From positions 1-19,962 of the forward strand of contig JAVBPT010000052.1 in assembly GCA_031549455.1 (NCBI GenBank): a stretch of DNA of 19,962 nucleotides, written 5' to 3'. The notes beneath the pieces are model-generated. The model was not told the origin of the DNA and did not search any database. It saw only the letters and a program-made list of their open reading frames with translations. This DNA comes from JAVBPT01 sp031549455. Its GTDB lineage: Bacteria; Bacillota; Clostridia; Lachnospirales; JAKSVV01. A program made the translations under genes and the position numbers. Positions 13,455 through 19,962 of this stretch are shown one piece after another; position 1 is the first letter of the stretch, and each line of letters opens with the position of its first letter.

Positions 13455-14663
13455 ATGAATTTAGATCAAAAAATAGTTGGAATTATTATTTTAGTAAACA
13501 TTTTTATGATAGGGATCTTTGCTTTAACTGAAAAAAATGCATTGGCGATTATCCTTCTTATTTTGTTCCTTGGAATTATTGATGTTACAGGAATGATTGT
13601 TCGGTCTGCGACTAGAAATAGCATTACGAAAGTGGCGAATGAATTAAAGACTTCGATGGACCTGATTGGAAAATTATCTTTAGAGATTACAGATACGAAT
13701 AAAAAACTTGGTGTTGGAACGGATATGCAAAAGGACTCCTTAAGAGAAGTAAGCGGCATTGTGGATAGTACAGGCGGGAAGGTAATACAAAGTAAAGAGA
13801 ACACCAGAAAAGCATCTCAGCTTTCTGAAGAAGCTTTGGATACCGCTTCAAAAGGTGAAAAAGATATGGGCACAATGTTGATTAGCATCTCAGAAATCAA
13901 AAAATCAAGCGATGATATCCAAAAGATTATTAAGGTAATTGATGATATCGCTTTTCAAACCAATATCCTGGCGCTCAATGCGGCTGTAGAAGCAGCGAGG
14001 GCGGGAGATGCAGGAAAAGGGTTTGCAGTGGTAGCAGAAGAGGTGAGAAGTCTTGCAGGTAAAAGTGCAGATGCGGCAAAGAGCACAGCTGGTATTATTG
14101 AACAAAATATTCGTTCTGCGGCATCAGGGGTTGCAAGTTCAGAAGAAGTAAAGGATTCTTTATCAAAGATCAATGAGGCAATTAAACAGGTAAATGAGTT
14201 AATTAATGAGATTGCAGCTTCCTCGGAAGAACAGGCGGAGGGAATCATGCAACTAAGCAATGTAGTAGATAAGATCCAAAATGCGATTAATACCACAGAA
14301 GATGGCTTTGGCAATTTAGAAGATATTCGAGAAAGAATCACAAATGAATCAGGGAATTTAAAAGCATCATTTGGTGAGCTAAGCAGAGTCTATGGCATTG
14401 CAGCAGATTCCGGAATGAGCACCATTCGATATGAAGCGCCCAAAAAATTGGCACCTTCCGTAGTGAAACCGGTACAGGTAAGCACACAAGGGGGAGATAC
14501 AAAGGCTTTGCTAGATAAGTATACTTCGGTAAACAAAACAAAGGCTCCTTCAATAGATGCGAATTATGCCTCTTCTAAAGCTTCACATGCTGAGAGTATG
14601 ATTCCGTTTGATGATGACCAGTCGAGTAAAGTAATGAGCTTAGATGATAATTCGGGATTTTAA
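13455..14663 (+). CDS. Methyl-accepting chemotaxis protein without extracellular sensor domain
   Basis: 402 aa. Two hydrophobic segments (7-24 and 29-49) are separated by only four residues (TEKN), so there is no room for an external ligand domain. There is also no clear HAMP. The rest is the cytoplasmic helical hairpin, with the conserved tip at about 164-200 (FQTNILALNAAVEAARAGDA, GKGFAVVAEEVRSLAGKSAD), which docks CheA and CheW. The last 70 residues are a Ser/Ala/Pro-rich and then Asp-rich tail. It likely senses an intracellular or membrane signal or another protein. Start ATG 13455 with AAAGGAG. Being encoded between cheW and cheA suggests it is the dedicated receptor of this cluster. Confidence 0.93.
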   Translation: MNLDQKIVGIIILVNIFMIGIFALTEKNALAIILLILFLGIIDVTGMIVRSATRNSITKVANELKTSMDLIGKLSLEITDTNKKLGVGTDMQKDSLREVSGIVDSTGGKVIQSKENTRKASQLSEEALDTASKGEKDMGTMLISISEIKKSSDDIQKIIKVIDDIAFQTNILALNAAVEAARAGDAGKGFAVVAEEVRSLAGKSADAAKSTAGIIEQNIRSAASGVASSEEVKDSLSKINEAIKQVNELINEIAASSEEQAEGIMQLSNVVDKIQNAINTTEDGFGNLEDIRERITNESGNLKASFGELSRVYGIAADSGMSTIRYEAPKKLAPSVVKPVQVSTQGGDTKALLDKYTSVNKTKAPSIDANYASSKASHAESMIPFDDDQSSKVMSLDDNSGF

Positions 14664-14695
14664 TATAAAGAAAATTTTATAGGAGAGGGGACAAA

Positions 14696-16792
14696 ATGGA
14701 GATCAATCTAAATGATTTTTTAGATGCATTCATAGAAGAAGCAAAAGATAACCTTGAAAAGCTAAATGAAAGTGCAATTGCTCTAGAAAAGAACAAAAAA
14801 GATAAAGAACTGCTCAATCAAATCTTTAGAATATCCCACACTATTAAAGGGATGGCCGGAAGCATGGGATATGAAAAAATGAGAAGTCTGACCCATACTT
14901 TGGAAGATTTACTTCAAGATGTAAGGGATGATAAATTACAGGTCACACCAAAACTTGTAAATTTGCTTTTCAATTCTCATGACTATTTAGAAAAGTGTTT
15001 AAATAGCATTATTTCAACATCTAAAGAATCAGACGAAGAACCGACCGTTCTTGTTGAGGATCTAAAAAAGCTTCACCAAAACGAACCTGATACAATGGAT
15101 GAGGTTGAAGAGCCAAAGAAAAAGGGAAAAAAAGCCAAAAAAGCTGAAGTTGAAGTTGTGCAGGAGAAAGTTGCTGCGGAGCCAAAAGAGGTATCGGCTT
15201 CTTCTGAGAATGTATTTGATATCACGGTGAGTATCAGTGGAGATTGTAGAATGATTATGCCACGTATGTTTATCATTCTTAGATCCATTGAAGAGGATGG
15301 AAAAATCATTCTTTCAAAACCAAGCTATCAGGAATTATCCTCTCCAGATTTTAACCCGGATACGTATGACGTGTATGCTCGGGTTGAAACCAATGTTATT
15401 GAAACAGTGCTCGATAAATTAAATAAGCTGACTGAAATCGAGGCGATTAATAGTGAGTGTATTTATGGGGATGCACAAGTGGTAAAAGAAGTAGTTAAAA
15501 CTGAAACGATAGAACATATAGGCTCATCTCAGGGTAGCATTGCTCATGATGTTCATCATGAGATCCCTCAAGTACAAGCCTCACCTGAACAGCCACACCA
15601 TAAAGCGGAAGAGTATTTGAGAATTGCGGCTAGCAAGGTGGACAATCTTTCTGACATGATTGGGGAACTCATGATTGTGGAGTCGCTTGTTGAACAAAGA
15701 ATCATGGATAAAATATCAGATGATCCAATGACCAGTAAAGATGTTGTTCGTATGGGGCGTTTGACAAAGGACATCCAGAACCTTTCGATGTCTCTTCGCA
15801 TGATTCCTTTGAAGTCGACGATTCAAAAGGTGGTTCGAACAGGAAGAGACTCAGCGGAGCAGTTGCATAAAGAAATCAATATCATTGTAGAGGGAGAAGA
15901 CACCGAAATCGATAGAACGATTGCGGATAAACTTTACACACCATTAATGCATATGGTAAGAAATTCAATTGGACATGGAATTGAAGAAGCAGATCAAAGA
16001 CTGGGTCGAAATAAAACGGCAGAGGGAAATATTACGATCGCAGCGTACAATAAAAGAGGAAGTGTATACATGGAAATTGAGGACGATGGAGCGGGACTTA
16101 ATCTTGAAAAGATACTTGCAAAGGCAACTGAGAAAGGAATTGCGGAAAAAGATAAAAAATACACGGATGATGAGATTACAAATTTTATCTTTTTGCCAGG
16201 CTTTTCAACAGCTAGTCAGGTTGATAGTGTCTCGGGACGTGGCGTTGGAATGGATGTTGTAAGAACAGATATTACAAAGATTGGGGGGAGCGTAAAAGTG
16301 GAAACCACCCCAGGCATGGGAACCAAATTTACCCTTAAAATTCCAATTAATCTTGCGATCCTGAACGGAACAATTGTTGAAATTATGGGTAAATTATACA
16401 TTTTCCCAACTTTGAACATCCGAGAAATCGTAAATGTAACCGACGACAGTTGGATTAGCATTAAAGGGCGTGAAAAAATGCTTAAAGTAAGGGGAGAGGT
16501 TATTCAGATTTATCCGATTAAAGACTTACTGATGTATCATGGCTTTGAAAAGGTGACAGGCGAGCATGAGGAACGACTCATGGTGATTGTTGAACTGGAA
16601 GGCCTACTACGTGCAATTCCGGTCAAAAATGTGCTTGAAAGAAGAGAAATTGTTGTTAAATCGCTTGGAAATGAATTCAAAAACTTGGATTTCATATCAG
16701 GTGCCACGATTCTTGGAAACGGCGTGGTTGCCTTAATTTTGGATATAGAAGGATTATTGAAAAAAAATGAACAAGACTTAATAAGTGGGTAG
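14696..16792 (+). CDS. cheA: Chemotaxis histidine kinase CheA
   Basis: 698 aa with full CheA layout: P1/Hpt domain (1-105) with phosphorylated H48 (ISHTIKGMAGS), a Lys/Glu-rich linker (135-170), a P2-like response-regulator-binding region (about 175-265), a His-rich linker, P3 dimerisation (about 300-365), the P4 ATPase (about 370-560) with N-box N423 (HMVRNSIGHGIE), G1 box DDGAGLN (463-469) and G2 GRGVGMD (about 513), and P5 CheW-like (about 560-698). It autophosphorylates and passes phosphate to CheY and CheB. The conserved Asp of the N-box (RNxxDHGIE in most CheA) is G426 here. Start ATG 14696 with AGGAGAGGGG. Confidence 0.96.
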   Translation: MEINLNDFLDAFIEEAKDNLEKLNESAIALEKNKKDKELLNQIFRISHTIKGMAGSMGYEKMRSLTHTLEDLLQDVRDDKLQVTPKLVNLLFNSHDYLEKCLNSIISTSKESDEEPTVLVEDLKKLHQNEPDTMDEVEEPKKKGKKAKKAEVEVVQEKVAAEPKEVSASSENVFDITVSISGDCRMIMPRMFIILRSIEEDGKIILSKPSYQELSSPDFNPDTYDVYARVETNVIETVLDKLNKLTEIEAINSECIYGDAQVVKEVVKTETIEHIGSSQGSIAHDVHHEIPQVQASPEQPHHKAEEYLRIAASKVDNLSDMIGELMIVESLVEQRIMDKISDDPMTSKDVVRMGRLTKDIQNLSMSLRMIPLKSTIQKVVRTGRDSAEQLHKEINIIVEGEDTEIDRTIADKLYTPLMHMVRNSIGHGIEEADQRLGRNKTAEGNITIAAYNKRGSVYMEIEDDGAGLNLEKILAKATEKGIAEKDKKYTDDEITNFIFLPGFSTASQVDSVSGRGVGMDVVRTDITKIGGSVKVETTPGMGTKFTLKIPINLAILNGTIVEIMGKLYIFPTLNIREIVNVTDDSWISIKGREKMLKVRGEVIQIYPIKDLLMYHGFEKVTGEHEERLMVIVELEGLLRAIPVKNVLERREIVVKSLGNEFKNLDFISGATILGNGVVALILDIEGLLKKNEQDLISG

Positions 16793-16804
16793 ATGGGAGG
16801 GATC

Positions 16805-17611
16805 ATGACCGATGCTCAATTTGAAAATTTTAAAAAGTTAGTTTATGACGAGTTTGCGACAGATGTCCCCCCGGCCAAAAGGACAACACTTGAAATCAAA
16901 ATACAAAAATTGCTTGCAAAATATTACAAAAATTTAAGTGTAGATGATTACTATGACATTCTACTGGATAAAGAAAATCATAAAAAGGATTGGGAGATTT
17001 TTGTAGACAACATTACGGTTCACAAAACCTCGTTCTTTAGGGAAGATGGGCACTTTAAATATGTAACAGAAAATATGGATAAAATTTTGGGCGAGATGCC
17101 AAGAATTAAAAAAAATAAAGAGATTCGTGTTTGGTCCGCAGCCTCTTCCACGGGAGAGGAACCGTATACCATTGCAATTACACTTCTTGAGTGTTTACCA
17201 AAGGACATTACGATTAAAATTTTGGCAACAGATATTAGCGAGGACGTGTTGAAGAAAGCAATTGCTGGTGTATATTCTGAAGCTACCTTTGACGCCACTC
17301 CTAAGGAGATTAAAAATCGATATTTTGATTTTAAAAATGATAAATATTACGTGAAAGACATACTGAAGAAGATGATTGTTTTTAGAAAATTCAATCTGAC
17401 CGATCCGTTTCCATTTAAGAACACATTGGATTTGGTTTTTTGTAGAAATGTGATGATCTATTTTGATATGCCAACCAAAAACACGCTAATTCGAAAAATA
17501 TATCAAACACTGGAGCATAATGGGTTATTATTCCTCGGAATGGCAGAGACGCTTGGAAATAAGTTTCCGGAGTTTCAGCTCGTAAATCCTTCAGTATATA
17601 AGAAGAGGTAG
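16805..17611 (+). CDS. cheR: Chemotaxis protein methyltransferase CheR
   Basis: 268 aa. A CheR N-terminal helical domain (about 1-75) is followed by the SAM-dependent methyltransferase domain, with the SAM-binding segment VWSAASSTGEEPYTIAI near residues 108-124, LATDISEDVLKKA, and DLVFCRNVMIYFD. It methylates receptor glutamates during adaptation. I choose ATG 16805, with GGGAGGG just upstream (16795-16801, tight spacing). ATG 16793, directly after the cheA stop, would add four residues and put the ribosome binding site inside the gene, but cannot be excluded. No TPR or receptor-tethering tail is present. cheB follows at once, giving the opposed enzyme pair. Confidence 0.95.
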   Translation: MTDAQFENFKKLVYDEFATDVPPAKRTTLEIKIQKLLAKYYKNLSVDDYYDILLDKENHKKDWEIFVDNITVHKTSFFREDGHFKYVTENMDKILGEMPRIKKNKEIRVWSAASSTGEEPYTIAITLLECLPKDITIKILATDISEDVLKKAIAGVYSEATFDATPKEIKNRYFDFKNDKYYVKDILKKMIVFRKFNLTDPFPFKNTLDLVFCRNVMIYFDMPTKNTLIRKIYQTLEHNGLLFLGMAETLGNKFPEFQLVNPSVYKKR

Positions 17612-17613
17612 AA

Positions 17614-18654
17614 ATGGCAAGAAAAATTAAAGTATTTATCGTGGATGATTCAGCCTTAGTACGTAAAATTTTGTCTACTCAATTACCAAAATGTGAGGAC
17701 TTAGAAGTAATCGGAACGGCGGCAGATCCATACGAAGCCAGAGAAAAAATTGTTGAAAATAAGCCTGATGTTTTGCTTCTCGATATAGAAATGCCGAAGA
17801 TGGATGGACTGACATTCCTCACCAAGTTAATGGATCACTATCCACTTCCAATTATCATCGTAAGTTCTCTTTCAAAGGCTGGTAGTGATGTGGCCGTACG
17901 AGCAATGGAGCTAGGCGCGGCGGATGTAATGGCTAAGCCAGGCGGTTCTTACTCAGTAGGAGACATGATTGATGAACTCATTTTCAAAATAAAAGCAGCG
18001 AGCACGATTTCGGTATCGTCTCTAAAGAATAAGGTGAATTTACTTAAAACCATCGCAAAACCTGAAACAGGAAACCCCATCTTTAAAACGACCGATAAGG
18101 TTATTGCGATTGGCTCTTCAACCGGGGGAACGGAGGCAGTCAAAGGTATTATTGCAGCGTTACCTACGCAGATGCCACCCATTTTGATTGCACAGCATAT
18201 GCCGGAAAACTTTACAGCGTCTTGGGCTTCTAGAATGAATGAACTATCTAAATTGAAAGTAGTGGAGGCAAAGCAAGGAGAAGAGGCCACGGCGGGGAAA
18301 GTTTTGGTTGCGCCTGGTGGATATCATATGACACTACAAAGAAACGGGGCCAGATATTATATAGAGCTCAATAAAAATGAGCGGGTTCATCATCAAAGAC
18401 CTTCCTGCGATGTATTATTTGATTCAGTAGCCAAGACTGCTGGGCGAAATGCAATTGGTGTAATTTTAACAGGAATGGGAAGGGATGGCGCTTCCGGATT
18501 AAAAACAATGAAAGAGGCTGGTGCCTATACTTTAGCGCAAGATGAGAAAAGTTGTATTGTATTTGGCATGCCTAAGGTGGCAATCGAAGAAGGAGCAGCG
18601 ATGGAAGTGATATCCTTGGACAAAGTGGCCAATCGATTAGTACAATTACTATAA
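17614..18654 (+). CDS. cheB: Protein-glutamate methylesterase/deamidase CheB
   Basis: 346 aa. A receiver domain (about 1-125) with acidic pocket D11/D12, phosphorylated D57 (LLLDIEMPKMDG) and the switch-region Lys in MAKPGG, a short linker, then the methylesterase domain (about 160-346) with catalytic triad S169 (GSSTGGTEAV), H195 (AQHMPENF) and D291 (GMGRDGASGL). It demethylates and deamidates receptors when phosphorylated by CheA, opposing CheR. Start ATG 17614 lies 2 bases after the cheR stop with AGAGG upstream. This is the last adaptation enzyme of the cluster; the receptor gene follows after 12 bases. Confidence 0.96.
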   Translation: MARKIKVFIVDDSALVRKILSTQLPKCEDLEVIGTAADPYEAREKIVENKPDVLLLDIEMPKMDGLTFLTKLMDHYPLPIIIVSSLSKAGSDVAVRAMELGAADVMAKPGGSYSVGDMIDELIFKIKAASTISVSSLKNKVNLLKTIAKPETGNPIFKTTDKVIAIGSSTGGTEAVKGIIAALPTQMPPILIAQHMPENFTASWASRMNELSKLKVVEAKQGEEATAGKVLVAPGGYHMTLQRNGARYYIELNKNERVHHQRPSCDVLFDSVAKTAGRNAIGVILTGMGRDGASGLKTMKEAGAYTLAQDEKSCIVFGMPKVAIEEGAAMEVISLDKVANRLVQLL

Positions 18655-18666
18655 AAGGGGGAAAAC

Positions 18667-19962
18667 ATGAAATTTTTTAAATCATTGGATTTGAATAAAA
18701 GGCTGATTATACCAATTATGTTTGTGATTTTTTTGCTTTGTCTTAGTATCTTGATCTTTACAAGAATTAGTATGACAAATATACAAAATAATATATTAAG
18801 TAAGTATCTAAACGAATCGTCCAACCGAATTTCAAACAGTTTTAATGCATTCTTGCAACAGGGCTTTACGAAAACAAGGTTGGTTAGAGACGTGATGTTA
18901 AAAGATATTGAGGAGCATACTCAATCCAGAGAGAAAATAGTTGCCATGATTGGATCGGTTGTCGCGAATGATTCGAATATCTTTGGTATGTATACAGAGT
19001 TTGAGGATAATCAATATGATAATAGGGACGCACAGTACTTTGGCGATACGGTTTATGGATCCCAACGTTCTGGCAGATTTGCCCCTTATACGACCAATAT
19101 TGATGGAGTGATTTCCACAGAGGGTTCTGCCTCTACGGATTATGATGATCCTGAGGAATACTATTATTACACAGAAACAAGGGAACTAATGGGCGGAAAC
19201 CTAATGGAACCTTACGAGGAACCAATTGATGGAATCAATTATCCAATCACCTCCACGATCGTTCCGGTGATTCGAAATGGCCAATTTATAGGTATTGTGG
19301 GGATTGACTATTCATTAAGCACAATTAATGACTTTATTAAGGGAGAGATACTTTATAATACAGGATTCGCTTTTTATGCCTCGGATATAGGCAACATATT
19401 TGGCCATAGGAGCGATGTAATTAATGGAACCAATTTATCAGACTATCTGGGACAGGATAAGGCAACGGAGTTAATGGCAAGTATTCAGAATGGTCAGACT
19501 TATCAAACCGTGTTGGGCAAAAATATTTTGGTGGCTACTTTACTTAAAATAGAGGACTCCGTAAAACCATGGATCATTTTGGCGGAGGTCCCTAGTAGTG
19601 AGGTGTATCGGGACATAAACAATACAACCATCATTAATATTATTATTCTGGTTGTAGCCATTATCGCAGGGGCGGTGATTGTCTTCTATCTATTACAATA
19701 TTTGCTTATCCATCCATTGAATAAAATTTCGAAAAATATAGAAGATAATTCAGATAAATTAAATGAAGAAACACAAAATGTGGAGAATGTAACCATTAGT
19801 CTGAAAGATTCCAACAATTTACAGGCCTCAAGTATTGAGGAGATATCTGCTAGCATTGAAGAATCTACCAGTATGATTGCTCAAACGGTAGATGGAGCTA
19901 AGGAGACGGCAGAGCTTACAGTTAGAACTCAAAACATTGTGGTTGATGGGATCAATAAGATG
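18667..19962 (+). CDS. Methyl-accepting chemotaxis protein with dCache-type sensor (3' end outside window)
   Basis: The frame is open from ATG 18667 (AAAAGGGGG upstream) through the last base, 432 codons, so the gene is cut by the window edge. It has a first membrane segment at about 12-34, an extracytoplasmic double-Cache-like domain (about 35-318) with RSGRFAPYTTNIDG and the conserved end of the first module NGQFIGIVGIDYSLSTIND, then a second membrane segment (about 320-346) and the start of the cytoplasmic signalling region (IEEISASIEESTSMIAQTVD). dCache domains bind small ligands such as amino acids outside the cell; the ligand here cannot be read off. It contrasts with the sensor-less receptor earlier in the same operon. 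Confidence 0.9.
   Translation, partial: MKFFKSLDLNKRLIIPIMFVIFLLCLSILIFTRISMTNIQNNILSKYLNESSNRISNSFNAFLQQGFTKTRLVRDVMLKDIEEHTQSREKIVAMIGSVVANDSNIFGMYTEFEDNQYDNRDAQYFGDTVYGSQRSGRFAPYTTNIDGVISTEGSASTDYDDPEEYYYYTETRELMGGNLMEPYEEPIDGINYPITSTIVPVIRNGQFIGIVGIDYSLSTINDFIKGEILYNTGFAFYASDIGNIFGHRSDVINGTNLSDYLGQDKATELMASIQNGQTYQTVLGKNILVATLLKIEDSVKPWIILAEVPSSEVYRDINNTTIINIIILVVAIIAGAVIVFYLLQYLLIHPLNKISKNIEDNSDKLNEETQNVENVTISLKDSNNLQASSIEEISASIEESTSMIAQTVDGAKETAELTVRTQNIVVDGINKM

Overview
The window looks like chromosomal DNA from an anaerobic, motile, low-G+C Gram-positive bacterium of the class Clostridia. This is inferred from AT-rich, purine-rich coding strands, strong AGGAGG-type ribosome binding sites, TTGACA/TATAAT-type promoters, and the gene content: an Asp23-family gene, a DUF212 membrane protein, UPF0316, a clostridial-type TtcA relative, a VanW/G5 protein, and a CheB/CheR/CheA/CheW cluster with several receptors. 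Apart from one recombinase, all genes lie on the + strand.

Region 1 (1 to about 600) holds no convincing gene. It is a strikingly pyrimidine-rich stretch with a (CT)19 microsatellite, unlike the rest of the window. It may be an unusual intergenic region or an assembly or contamination problem at the contig edge.

Region 2 (715-5774) is a tightly packed run: a 55-aa ORF, yebC, an Asp23-family gene broken by an in-frame TAA, nusB, a DUF212 (divergent PAP2) membrane protein, a gene-free highly structured stretch of about 520 nt, a four-helix membrane protein, a UPF0316 membrane protein, a TtcA-like PP-loop protein and a NadD-like nucleotidyltransferase. I read the 520-nt stretch as an OLE (ornate, large, extremophilic) RNA and the gene after it as its membrane partner oapA. 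The support is position after nusB, size, dense hairpins including a GCGA tetraloop, an 8-bp helix joining the two ends, and a DxxxD motif in the downstream membrane protein. This is the most interesting element in the window.

Region 3 (6021-11694) has its own sigma-A promoter driving two paralogous BspA-type leucine-rich-repeat proteins that lack signal peptides. It is followed by rpmE (own promoter), an intrinsic terminator, then prmC-prfA-vanW-rnhB. PrmC methylates the GGQ motif of the release factor encoded immediately downstream. The unit ends in a perfect 17-bp bidirectional terminator shared with the convergent recombinase.

Region 4 (11690-12712, minus strand) is a complete Xer-like tyrosine recombinase with all six catalytic residues. 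Region 5 (12894-19962) is a chemotaxis operon from a sigma-A-like promoter: cheW, a receptor with almost no external domain, cheA, cheR, cheB, and a dCache-type receptor that runs off the window. Together these encode receptor, coupling, kinase and adaptation functions. cheY, cheC and cheD are not in the window.
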